Assembly: GCF_011397635.1 (NCBI RefSeq)
Contig: NC_064757.1
Location: forward strand, 27,910,339-27,974,338
Direction: 5' to 3'
Length of the DNA: 64,000 nucleotides
DNA from: Epinephelus fuscoguttatus
Lineage: Eukaryota; Chordata; Actinopteri; Perciformes; Serranidae
Shown: piece by piece, positions 11,392 to 24,317 of the stretch
How the letters are laid out: every line of letters starts with the position of its first letter
How positions within the stretch are numbered: the stretch's first letter is position 1
Position numbers and translations under genes: made by a program
The notes under the pieces: generated by a model
Databases searched by the model: none
The model's input: the letters and a program-made list of their open reading frames with translations, nothing else
Told to the model about the DNA's origin: nothing

Positions 11392-12517
11392 CTGTAAGGC
11401 AAAAAAAAAAAAAAAAAAAAGGCCACACAGTGCTTCTTTGCTGCTCCTCCGAGTGTCTGAGGCAGACAAAGCCAAGAGTGTATGGAGAGTACAATGAGTA
11501 GTGTCTTTCAGCTTACAGAGAACAAACAACAGTGTGACGAGATGTATGCAGCCTCCGTGTATGCATGGCTAACGTATAGAAAATAATTTGAGATTTGAGA
11601 CGTTTAGAGTACGCATTACAATACACAGACAGCACTTTACGGTTACTGACTCAGTCATGTAGACATTCCAGTCTCAAACATGTGCACCACTGCCTCCACA
11701 TTCTTCTTGTGTAGGTAAAGACTAAAACTAAAAGGCAGTTCCTGTGTATATTCATTTTATTTCAGTGAGTTTAAGTCATCAATATTAATTAAATTAGTTT
11801 TTTAGTTTTTCTCCAGTCATTCTGACATCAGTACTACTGTCATTAAAAATAACCCCACATTTAATGCAACTGTGTAAGATGCAACTCATGTGTAACAGTT
11901 TCTGAACACAGGGTGGTGTCTCACAGTTTCAGGGTCCATTGAGATAAAGCTTCACAATGACTGGCTTGACTGGTTTGTAAACTATGTCTGAAGTTGGAGA
12001 ACTATGCCAAAGTGAACTTCCCTTCCCGGGGGCCTCACTGTGACAAACCTGAAGTCAAACTAAATCTTATAAACTCATTACACCTGTTAGATTACTTTCT
12101 TAAAATGTAAATTTGATGTGCCATTTGTAAGGATCTGTGATTAGGTGTAAATGCCTAGCACACAGCACCCCATGTCTTCCAAGTGTAGCCTACAAAAGAG
12201 TCTTAACCCTACATGACAGGTTTTCAAGGTGTGTCTACCTGAATGCAATGTGAACTTGAAAGGTGCATGGGTAAGTCGCTGGGTGGATGTTGGAAAAAGG
12301 AATGGCTTGTCTGGAGTCTCTACACTAATGAAGACGTGCATGGCAAGCCTTGACACGCCAATTAACGTTATAGTCAGGGATCCTGATGTAAAGGCTGCTG
12401 CTCCCAGGACACACACTCTCGTTTTGTGTATCTTTAGTGTCTGCAGTGTCAACACCCACAGTTTACAGAAGATAAAATCCACCTGTGAGTGACGTATCTC
12501 AATCTAGCCACATTTAT

Positions 12518-12521
<4 letters not shown>

Positions 12522-12561
<40 letters not shown>
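12522..12561. repeat. (CA)n microsatellite
   Basis: About 20 CA units in the first intron of elovl7, visible directly. Confidence 0.96.
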
Positions 12562-12563
<2 letters not shown>

Positions 12564-12998
12564 TGGGGTAAATACACTGACCACATCTGTGCATTAAAAA
12601 CACCAACATTCACCACGCACCTTAAAAATACACCACTTTAAAGTTAAGTGTTGTGTGTAGGAGCCACTGAAGTTCAGGGTCATGTTAAGACACTCATATT
12701 TAGTTAGTGTACAACTTAAAGCATCAAAATTAATTATTTTCAGCCAATATAAAATTCATATCCACCAGTATCGCTGTAATCCTCAACATGATGAGGACCA
12801 GGTGACGACACTGATGAAAAACAGTTCCAACAGCTCCCATCCAGCTCACAATGACAGGGAATGTCTCAGTAATCACGGGCACGCGTTGCGTCGACGCACA
12901 GGTGCTGTCAGATTTTAATTGCGTCCACCTTTAGGAGTACTACTGAGTTGTTTTATCACTTAACCCAGATTTAGTTAATAAAAAGTCAACTTACTTAC

Positions 12999-13100
12999 CT
13001 TTATCTACCGCCGCCACGCGATGAAAATCCTTTTCTTCTGTCAAACTACCTGTGTCCAAACTCCGAGCTCACCTGCAGGTGCCCAACAGGTGTGTCTCCC
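12999..13100 (-). other. elovl7: Predicted non-coding first exon of elovl7
   Basis: On the minus strand a strong donor GTAAGTAAG starts at 12998, preceded by GC-rich sequence rich in CGs. The coding part of elovl7 begins with a spliced exon at 10946, so an upstream untranslated exon is required and this is the best candidate. The 5' limit is unknown; 13100 is approximate. Confidence 0.55.
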
Positions 13101-13260
13101 GCTCTACTCACGCTGACACAGCTCGCTCTCCCCCCTTCTTATGGGAGTCCCAGTGGGCGTGGTCTGGGCTCCGCTTCCGCCGTCACTGATTGGCCAATTC
13201 GTGGTCTCCCCCCCAAAAAAAGAGTTCGTTCCTGAGAGATGCCTCATCGAAAGCTATGTC
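13101..13260 (-). promoter_or_regulatory. elovl7: Predicted elovl7 promoter
   Basis: GC-rich DNA upstream of the predicted first exon holds GTGGGCGTGG (13153-13162), a GC/KLF-type box. It also holds the palindromic double CCAAT motif GATTGGCCAATTC (13188-13200), suitable for NF-Y on either strand. No TATA box is evident. Its role is inferred from position and motifs only. Confidence 0.5.
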
Positions 13261-13389
13261 AGGATTTTGTCAGAGTACATGATATCCTCTCAGGACGTAA
13301 GCAATAATTAGTTTCAGTGAAAAAAAAAAAAAAAAAGCAGGTTTAGTGAAAGGGCTGTTTTTTTCCAGAACCTCCCTAAAAAAATAAAC

Positions 13390-14560
13390 TAAAATAATTT
13401 ATATAAATATATATATATATTAATAATATTAATTTGTATATCACTTATCCAAACAAGGTCACAAAGTGCATAAAAATAAGACAACAAAATAATAATATAT
13501 AAAAAAATGTTAAGAGCTAAGAAAAATAGTGTGTACAGAGGCAAAAATAGAACAAAAGGAAATAAAACAAAAAATTCACAAGTACAAATCAGGCATTAAA
13601 AGGGAAAACTCTCCTACAATATATATATAAAAAATAAAATCATATAAAATCTCAGGCAGATAATTCCAGAGTTTTGGGGCCTTGATGGCAAAAGCCTGGT
13701 CACCTTTAGTTACCAGCCTTGAGGATCTCAGGTCACAACTTGGACCATAGGTAGTCAGAACCTCAGCTATATAACTCGGTGCCAAACCTTGTTGAGTTTT
13801 GAAAGCTATTAAAAGAATCTTAAATCAAGTTAACTGACAACCAATGGAGGGAGGCGAGAATTGATTGAATTGAATTGATATGTGACCTACGATTTGTCCC
13901 AGTTAAAATATGAGCAGCAGCATTCTATACTCGTTGAAGCCAAGCTACTGGAGGTTTAATGAGGCATGTGAACAGTGCGTTGCAGTAGTCGAGGCATGAG
14001 AATACAAAAGCATGAATAAGCTTTTGTAGGTCAGGAAAAGACACAGCTGATTTGTTTTGGTAATATTCTTTGGGTGGAAGTAGCAGGATTTAATGAGATT
14101 ACTGACTTGCGCTTCAAAGTTCAATTGAGAATCAAAAGTTATACCTAAATTTCTTGCTGTAGATTTTAAATTAGTTGCCACGGGACCAATAAAGGGTTGT
14201 AATTTCCTCGCTAAGTGATCAAGGCCAAAGACTATTACTTCTGTCTTGTCTGAGTTTAGCTGCAGGAAATTACAAGTCATTCATTTCTTAATAGCAGCAA
14301 AGCAGTCCATTAAAGCGCTTAGACAGCTAACATTATCTGGCTTAAAGGACAAGTAGATTTGGATGTTATCAGTGTAACTGGGAAGAATACTCCATTAAAA
14401 TGACTGATAATGCGTCCTAATGGGACCATATAAAGCGAAAATAAAATAGGACCAAGAATAGATCCCTGTGGCACCCCGCATGTCAATGGAACCGAAGACG
14501 AAACAAAATTCCCAATGGACACAGAAAATTCTCTATCTGGTAGCATTCCCACTGCTTTTA
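13390..14560 (-). mobile_element. L2-like LINE, broken 3' half
   Basis: Minus-strand frames carry reverse-transcriptase marks in order. [18 protein letters not shown] lies near 14490-14430. FLQLNSDKTEV (14270-14230) is followed by NLGITFDSQLNFEAQVSNLI. KGDQAFAIKAPKLWNYLPE comes near 13710-13650. These are the RT palm and C-terminal segments of L2/CR1-type LINEs. The frame is interrupted several times and the 5' part is absent, so the copy is dead. It lies between the elovl7 promoter and the ercc8 3' end. Confidence 0.85.
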
Positions 14561-14792
14561 TTATAACACAAGTTAAAAACTGTACAATTCAAAACACTTC
14601 AAGTACTTTGGGTAAAAAAAAACAAACAAAAAAACCAACTGACTGGCACATTATGTAATGATGAAGACAGAAACAGGAAACAGTATCCTCGATATTTAGT
14701 GTTCGCTGGATTGATACGCCAGAAATAATGTGTATTTTAAAAGGACAACAATGTCGATCACTGTGATGTGTTTTTGGTGGGGTCAGTATTAA

Positions 14793-15211
14793 TGGGACAG
14801 TTCATCCCACAATCAAAAATGCACATTTTTCCAGATTGTTTTGGTGTGAGTTGTTGAGTGTTGACGATATCAGCTATAAAGATGTCTGCCTTCTCTCCAA
14901 TATAATGGACATTTGAAAAACTCAACACCAACGTCTCCAGTAATCATGGCCCGGTTACTTAAGATAATCCACAGACCTTTTTGTGAGCAGTTTCACGCAG
15001 GAGCTATTTTCTTTCTACCGAACTACACCTGCCAACTGTATCACTGCACATCTACTCATTGACAGCAATATTTAACTAATAGTCCGATACTGCTAGCACC
15101 ACTGAGCTAGATAATGTTACAGCTCAGCTGAGGAGGACACCATTAATGCACTACAGGTAAGAAAAAAAAATCTATATTTTATTGTACTGTATTTGGGATT
15201 TTGGGGTCCCT
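14793..15211 (+). mobile_element. TTAA-flanked miniature DNA element, near-complete copy
   Basis: This 419-bp copy starts TGGGACAGTTCATCCCACAA and ends TTTTGGGGTCCCT, with TTAA on both sides (14789-14792 and 15212-15215). It shares interior blocks with 1782-1990, for example CATTTGAAAAACTCAACA and AAGATAATCCACAGACCTT, so both are the same family. There is no coding capacity. It lies just downstream of ercc8, and its right end may supply the ercc8 polyadenylation signal. Confidence 0.78.
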
Positions 15212-16061
15212 TTAAGCCTTGTTTGGGTCCCTGGTGTCCACATGGTTAACAAGGCAATATGTAAAACTGTGAGGAGGGTGGGACAGAGAGAAAGGTCTCA
15301 GTATCACTCCTTGCTGCTAGTTTCAGCCGGGGCTGACAGCAGAACTTATAAACAAATGCAAATTTTGCCAGGAATGACAACAAGAGTGTTTCTGAATACC
15401 TGGTTACTCCCATGTGAGGATTATGGGTAGTCTCTTTTCAACACAGATGCAGAAACACACAAACCAAAAGACTGTCAGCACTACTGCTTACAAACCAGTT
15501 TGCAATCTTTGTCACTTTGAGCTCTTTTATGTCCCTTTATCTCAACCTCATACAGTGTCAGCATCATAACAGGTGTGTGAGTGCTGAGAAATGAAAGTTT
15601 GCTGGTCTGAAAACCTCCAAATCTGTAAACAGTCAGCATACTGTAATTTGCAGATATCTTCCATGACTATGATAAATTACTGAAAAAAATGGTGTGGAAC
15701 AGGTCATGAGGACTTTAGCAACATGAACTTGCTATGCATACCAAGGACCATGATGGCTTTATATTCAAATAAAATAAAAATGCATGACAACAATGATAAT
15801 GCTATCTCAAATGTACAATAAACAAACATTATCTATAACGTTGTGCACATTAATTACGTCATACATCTGTTTAAACAGTTCATTTTAAGGCCTTCATCTT
15901 TGCAATGATGAAACAGGAGTGATTTTCCTAAACCTGTCATTATCTTCACACGTGTCCTGTGACCTGTCATTTTTTGACAAGTTAATTGTGAAAGATGTGT
16001 GCATATTTGCACAGTGAGACACCTGCACGTCCACTTTGTCTGCATATACAAAACACCAGCA
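15178..16061 (-). other. ercc8: Predicted ercc8 3' UTR
   Basis: This is minus-strand sequence after the ercc8 stop. The first clear AATAAA on that strand is at about 15182-15177, inside the right end of the TTAA miniature element. If that signal is used, the transposon provides the ercc8 transcript end. No transcript evidence is available. Confidence 0.35.
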
Positions 16062-19000
16062 TTAATCTTCATCGCTGCTCCACGCGTCCTGAAAGGCAGG
16101 GTTCACTGATGACCGGTCAGCCACAGCCTGCAATGAATCAAAACATTTGCCTCAATATCATCTCTGAATAGAGATACTTGTCTTTAAATAGACCCACTAC
16201 AAAGACAACACATATGCAAACACATCACATGGGTATATAATGGATATACACTTTTTAAATTTGCCTGACTTGAATTTGTACATAACTGACTGTTGTTTCC
16301 ATTTTAACTCTTGCTGTTTGTAATTTGATTAGCTCTACTGGAATGTAGAAAGGGCATGACAGAGTTGAGTAATGATAATCGAGTATTTCAGTGTTTGTTT
16401 GTGTATCGGTATGTGCTGGATAATACTGAGGTGTCATCATCTAAATTCCTAAGATGATGGGCTGCTTGTCTATGATGTCATTTCTACCACAAAGACAAAA
16501 TAAAAGAAATGGAAGTTAAGAAGACATCAGTAAACCAGTGTGTTCACACTGAGATAACATGATGACATGAAACACTTGACAGTGAGAGTTAACCTCTTAC
16601 ATTTTAGAGCGTTAATTAAGTCCATATTGTTTCCTAATATGTCTTTTGCATATCTTGTTACCTGTAGTCTCGCTCACCAGACCTTTCTCAAGAAAAGAAA
16701 GGTCTGGCTGGGCCGACTCTCACTTTGAGATTGAAGAAAAAAACGCCCCGGCTGCTTGTACTTCTTTCAGCCAATCACAATCGTTCTGGGCGGTGCGCTT
16801 GCAAAAATATTGCCGGGGGGGAAACAGGTTTTGGTGTAACACGCCCACAAAAATATCATGGCAGAACCATGGCAGAAAAATGGCTACATCCCCGCAAGAT
16901 CAAACAATGCAAAAGTTAGTAAAGGATGCGTTGAAAACTGCTACACAACCGGAGGTGGTAGGGCGGGACTTCAGCGGATGGCTCGTTCCGCCCAATGAGA
17001 GGCTGATCTCTGCAGCGAACTTCCGCTCACTCAGACTATGTTACCTGCGACTGGGACTATTGATATCTATATTACTTGTTCTCACTTGTAAAGCTCTAAA
17101 TGGTCAGGCTCTGTGATATCTTACAGAGCTAATAGTACCCTATGATCCCACCAGATCACTGCGCTCCAAGAATGCAAGGTAACTTGTGGTTCCCAGAATC
17201 TCCAAAAATAGAATGGGAGCCAGAGCCTTCAGCCATCAGGCTCCTCTTATGTGGAAACATCCTTTCGTTTTGGTCCAGGAGGCAGACACTGTCTCCACAT
17301 GTAAGAGAAGACTTCAGACTTTCCTCTTAAATAAAGCTTGTAGTTAGGGCTGGCTCAGGCGTGCCTTGAACCAGTCCCTAGTTAGGCTGGAATGGGCCTA
17401 GCCTGCAGGGGGACTTGCTATAATACACCTCTCTCGTCTCTCCTTATCTCTCTCTCCATTTGCAAACACTTATGTCCCAATAAAGTACTTTACTAATTTT
17501 GCTTTTCTGCAGAGCCTTTGTGCTCTCCTGTCTCGCAGATTCTCTCAGATCGCAGTTATGCCTGGATCGTGGGGCGTGGTTGCACTGCTGCTGTGGTACT
17601 GTCTGATGCCTACTACTGGTGCTATTATTAGTAGTCGTATGTGTGCTATTATTATACAAATAAAATTATCATGGGGTCCTTGTGATGGGATGGGAAGGGA
17701 TGTCCTATATTGTAAAGCCCTCTGAGGCAAATTGTGATTTGTGATACTGGGTTTTATAAATAAAATTGAATTGAACTGAATACCTGAGTGGCACTTTTTG
17801 GTTCTTCTTCCACATCTGAGGCACGAAGGACAGGAACCCATGCCAGAATATTACAGTCTTTACCTCCACTATACAGCTCCTACATACAACAACAACAAGG
17901 ACACATCATGTCACACAGTGTTACAGGACACAAAAGAAGAGCTGCTGCTGCAGCACAACCTCCACCTTATGGAATTCCCAAACAATGACATCAGCACCAG
18001 GGGAACACCTGTGTTAACAAGCATAATTGGGACCAAGATTGAAATAATTAATAAGCATACAACCGTCCACACAACACAAGCGAACACATGGGACACATAT
18101 TCAGTGCAGTGGGACTGGTCAGTGTCATTACATCAGACAAAAGGCATCCAAAAGCAGTAAAACACATGTTTCGGGACTAGATCTTCTCTTAGGAAACTCT
18201 CAGGAGTGACAAGCAGTCAAACTGCATTCCTTTGTTTTAAACACAAACCCAGTGTTCCACACCGGATGTTGACATTGACTAATAAGGAAGAGGGCGTTGC
18301 AATGATTATGTAGAACTAAATGTACCTAATCACGTCATATAAGGTCATTATTTACATACACTGTAGAAATAAAGAACTGAACAAGCAGATTGATAAACTT
18401 TTTAAGTGCCAGTTTTGCTTATACTGTAAGAAGAATGATAAACATGTTTAAACCAGGGATTTACAGATGTATTTGGAGAGTACTGATCTCAGTCAACAGC
18501 TTCAGTGAAAACAAATATTGATTTTGTTCAGATATTACTGTTATGTCAATATGTGCCCAACTGTGGAACTGGCATATTTGTGTGTCCGTTGTAAAATCAG
18601 CGATCCCTTTTTAAATGACGAATACAGACTATCATATGTTGATTTATTTCCTCTGACGCAGGAACAGAATGTAGCTGTGGTCCTTGCAGTGTGTTCCAGT
18701 GCAACTCTTGAGCCATAAGGCAGACAACATGAGGCGACACAACAGTTGGTCTTTGTCTTCACCTTGATGTCAGTTTCGTGCGCCCAGGTCTTTAAGCTTT
18801 TTACCACTTATGTTTGGTAGATTCCTTATAAAAATAAGTATAATGACATTAAAATCATCAAATATGGGGACAGAAAGAGTGCACGTCAAGTCAGCCTATA
18901 AAATTAAAATAGTGAATAAAGGTGAAAGGCAGTAATTCTATTTTATGTTTATTAATGAGGTCATAATATTCTGTCCCTCTCATGTTTGTAAACGGAGTGG

Positions 19001-22000
19001 ACAAATATTTGGCACACCTCTCAATGTAATACAGTCCTGCAAAATGCAACCTGAAAAATAAATCTGTACTTAAATAAACCTCTCTGGCAGCGTCAAACAA
19101 AACATAATTATCTTTGTATAGGCAGAATTTATGGCAGAGCTGTTGTATTGGGCCACATTATATTGTACAAGGGTACCTAATGACAGTTACACCTTCACTG
19201 TGACTTCTGAAAATAACACAGTCAACATTTAGGCAGAGAGCACAAACTCACACATGAAAATGAAAGAGGTGACTGTATTTGCATTTATAGACACTCAGTA
19301 GAGCTCGGGCAATGTTGACCTAACCATGTTATCTATCTGAGGGAAGTGTCTCATTTGAGACTACCATGGTGATTGCAAATTTCTAACAGCTCTTACTGTA
19401 CTATATCAGTTGAAGAGACAAAAAAAAACCCCAACCTGATTTCTCTGAGCGCACAAGAGACCAGCTATACCTGACTAGCAGAACAAACAGAAATAGATGG
19501 AAATACAAACAAAGGCAGAGCTGCAGTGCAGACAGATGGGTCTATTGGCCAGATGCAGGGAACAGTCACCACTTTGGACTTCAGTGTGTCTCACCTGGAA
19601 GTCTGGGTGGAACTCGCAGCAATCGACGTTGTTGTAGTGACCCCTGAGCATTGTCACCAGCTCTCCCGTGTGCAGGGCATACACAGCTACTGAGCTGCCG
19701 CATGGCACAAACACAAACTCTGGGCTGCAGCCACGCGACACTGTGAACTGAAGCCTTTTACGACTCTCGTTGGAGACCTTCCCGTAATTTACCTGAGGGA
19801 CAAACAGTGAGGGCACACAGGGTTCAGATCATGTCAGAGTAATTCTAAATATAAACTACTTTTTACACTAAATGTGACATGGGTATGAAGCTTTGTCCTT
19901 TGCCATTCAGTGCACAGCACTAAAGCAACAACCATTAATCCCCAAAGGTGCTACTAAAAAGCCAGGGTGCCGACAATTTCTCCAGTTGTATTCAAGACTT
20001 TTTAATGCTCCTCTTAACTGAATATAATACAGATTTTGAATGATAAAAAAACAAAAACAAAATGAAAGCAACTGCAGAACTAAGACTTTAATTAAGGCTT
20101 AAAGATGCCCTATGGAGTTTTCTCATAAACACACAGAAAGTTATGTTTATATTCAGTGTTGCACACCAAAAAGCATGTGTATGCTTGAGGTCTAACAAAC
20201 CACAAAACATTTGCAAGGACAATTTTTTAAGTATTTTATATACTGAAACCTGGAATAGTGTGAAACCACTGGCACTGGCAGGACTGTGTATCCTTGCTTG
20301 TAGGTCTTTGTGCACATATACAAGATAAATAAAACAGGGACCCACTCATAAGCCCCTTTCCACTGCACGAAAACCCACAGACACCCACTAATATCTGGCT
20401 TTTGTATTCAGTAGGAAAGGTTACAATCAGTATTCACTCCCAGGACAAATGACTCTGCAATAGTAGTATGAGTAGTATCTCTTAGCTCCAGCTCTGATCA
20501 GCTCCAATCGTCAGTGATGGAAATACGACACCCAGGAGGATGTGCTTCTATAATAAAATGATGCACTCCCACAAAATACCGTCCACCTCACTGGCCTCCA
20601 TGCACTTTCTATTGTTTACTAACCTTGTTTTCCAACACGTCTGTGACATTGAACGTGACACCCCATAAAAAAACAAAAAACAGAGGCATACCTTTCTAAC
20701 TGTTGAGCTATGCACATGGCTTTGGTCTACTGGCAACAGGAAAGGAACACAAAAGAAGGGGCAATAGAAAAAGAAAAACAGCTTAATAGCACTAATTGAG
20801 GTCGAAAACTCTTTAGGATACCTTTAATTTTGCACCAGGAGAACAGCACAGCGATAAATCATCATTTTAAACACCCAAACGCACTGGAAGCGATAACTGA
20901 CACACCTCATCAGCTATCATGTAATTATAGGCTGTATTTAAGCACTGTGTCACTTTATAATTGTTGATAAGTGTTGACAAATTGTGTCGGCTCCTTTCAA
21001 AGAAATTATTGTAGAGGTGACAAGTGTGTGTGGGATTCGACTTCTTTCTTTGATAACATAATGTCACACACTCTTTTCCAGGACTTGCAGAGACCCTGGA
21101 ATCAAGACAAAAAGGCACAAGCAAACTACTTCACCTTGATGGTGTAGTGTTACTAGGGTTCACACATGCCTGTGAAACAGGTTTATTGTGCAATGCATTC
21201 CTCTAACACCTCCTAATGTGCGCCATACATTCCCACTGCCTCATCTATAATCCAGCTCTGATCTTTGCCCGAGAGAGAAGGTCATCTACCCTTGAAGTCA
21301 CTAGTTGTCTTGTGCTACAGCCCAAAGATGGAAAAATGCACACCATGGCAACTGCAGCATGAAGCAGCAGAGCAGGAAATTAGAGCAGGAGAGTGTGTGA
21401 GAGCCTGGGGCAATGAGCACAGCTTCTCTGAGGTTATGTTTCTGTAGTTTGGGGTTGGATATAAATTGTTTCCATTATTTTATGTAGACAGTAGGATATA
21501 AAACATTTTCTTTAAAGAGCTTGAAAGAGCTGTGATGTAAACAAAGCTTTTCAGTTTGGTTAACAGTGGCTTGTTGGTTAGTGGTTGGTAATTGTTAACC
21601 AAACATTAATTCCCATTTCACTTACATGCTAATACTACCAGAGAATATCAAACAGTTGAGAAAAGAAAGTACCATTGTTAATAATAATTCTAAGGAAGCA
21701 ATTTGCATTTACTTGACAAAAAAATGTCGCTCTGTTTTTGAGGTAATAATCTTGTTGATTCATAAAAACAGGAATTTACAAGATAATAAACTAAAATATA
21801 AAATTTATAAAAATAAAATTAGATAATAAACCAATGAAAGTGAATCCAATATGCTTCCATATAAATCTTGCCTGGGTCCAGACCTTTGAATCCGCCCCAT
21901 GCACCAAGTTCCAGTTGACTGATGCATCTGGCACTGACACGAAACAGCACTTTCTTCCTCTGAATTTCACAATTTCATACCAAATTCAAGACATGTTTTT

Positions 22001-24271
22001 GTCGAATAATTTTAAAAAACTCGGTTTGCTGCTCATTTTGACAGTGTTCTGCACAAATTTCAGTATGGCTTTCATGTTCACCGCAGTTTTAACACATCCC
22101 CACCTAAACTTCAAAATGTTCATGAGTGATAGATGACAAGAAACAGCAAAAGTCATGTCCACAAATCCCTGGAGGTTGCTGTAACAGATTCAATAACACG
22201 TTTTGATGTAGTCTCCTGTCCTAGTTAGAACTCGTGCAGCAGCATTCTCTCGCTGCAGACACTTTGCACCCTTACGTAAACCAGAGGAGAAGCCATCACA
22301 CAGACCTAATCTGCTGGTAATGTCAGTGTACTAAAATTTATAGGATTACAACAATGAACTTTACACTAGTAATCCTTGTTTGTTTCCTATAGGTTATTGT
22401 TTTGGTTTACCAGCCTGCACATGGACGGACTGTCTAAACTAACTATCTATCCATCTTGTTATCCATGACATCCTTTAACACAGTGATAAAGTGATAGCTC
22501 TGTGACATTCTTCTGATCCCAGTGGCAAAATAAATCAACCAATGCTATTTAAAGTTATTAATCCTAGAGAATTCATGTCATCTGCATAATCATAGTATTC
22601 CTACTTGTGTTTCTACAGAACATCATCCAAGTGAAAGCATTTATAAATCTAAAACAAGTGTAAAAAGAAGCACTGAGGGGCAGGACAGACAGCTGGACTG
22701 AACCTGTATGTCAGAAACTGCTGATGACCAAACGAGAACAGATTCTGCAGGTTCTAAAACCAGCCTGAAAGGTATCAAGTTTAATTCATTCTTTACACTT
22801 CTTTCAAGGATCTAGTTTAGCAAAGATAAATAAAAGGGGTCTGCAGCTGCTGCATCTGCATGGTCCAGACCTTACCAGTGTGTTCTCCCCAGTGGCACTA
22901 TTCCATAGTCGCATACGGTCATCTGTCCCAGTGGTGAGGAGGTAGAGGCCATCTCCAGTGAAGCACAGGCCATTCACTCTGCCGTTATGAGCTGTGTTCA
23001 CTGGTTAAACACAGGTGAGACATGGTCACATGCATCTGTCATTTTATTTGTTGTTTTATGTTTCTATTCACTTATCAATTAAAGGCATGCTTGTAGTGTA
23101 ACTGTTGTTAAAATCCCTTGTCTCCTTTTATCACACGAGACTAGTTACGATAAACTGGCAAACTGGTTTCCCCGAGACATTGACATCCCCCCACCCCACC
23201 TTGGCTCACACACGAACAGAGCCTCAGGCTGGATAAACAGATTGTGTATGTGCAGAACGTTGACCTCTCCTCCAAAGAGACACACTCAGTGAACTTGACC
23301 GCAGTAACATGGACGTTATTAGAAATCCCAGCTAAAGACTGGCCCACACTAAAAGATTTTTCAAGCCTTAACAGATACTGAAAATGTGAGAGACTATATA
23401 TAATGATAAATTCAACAGTTTTGTTCCTATAGTTTGTGGAGAGCGACTATTTGGCCGAAACGGTCCACCACACACTAACAGATTCCATTCATGAGCAACC
23501 ACACTCTCAAAATTGGAAATCTCTCAAATCTGTTTGTGATCAAACGGTACTTGAGAGGAAACAGACATGGTGGACAACAGGCAGGAAGAGCTACATATTA
23601 GATGTTGCACTACTTTTTTACAGAAAATATAATTACAATCACGAAGATGGTGTGAACATGGACCATAAATGTTACAGAGCAGGCTGGGGGTGAGTAAATG
23701 TACACATACACATTCCCTGCCCAATCAGACCAAGTCTCCCGGACTATCCTGGTGTGCATGTGCCCTAAGTCTGTACAGCACCACTTTAAGTTTTTAATGC
23801 GATATTGTTGAGTTGCCATCTTTAACAGTATTTGGCACTGATATGGATGACAGAAGGGAAATAGATGACAGGAAAATGCCTTGCAACAGCATACAGGCAA
23901 AACCCCAACTTTTTACACCAAACATTTCATCCCAGGAGGCCGGCTGACGATAATTTCTGCTCTAATGCCCTTCAATGTCTGTATTTAGTTTTCCATAGAT
24001 AAAGGCTGAAACATGTGGCAAGAGCCCAACCCACTGCATGAATGAGGAAAAAGACAATGGACAATAAAGAGAAGGGGAGAGGTCACAGTACCTGCCTCAG
24101 AGGAGGCTTTTGACTTGTCTCCATTGTGCTGATCCAGAGTGAGGAGACTGCCAGAGGCCCGACGCACATCCCAGACTTTCACTTTGCTGTCTGCACTTAG
24201 AGGGAAAATGAGGGAAATACTTTTATTTTACACTCTCTAGGTTATTTAATGAAAATAGATTTTTTTTATTG

Positions 24272-24317
<46 letters not shown>

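Noticed and set aside
16646-17116. 156-codon open frame as a gene
   Set aside because: It runs over the 374-bp DNA element and its flanks and shows no family motif.
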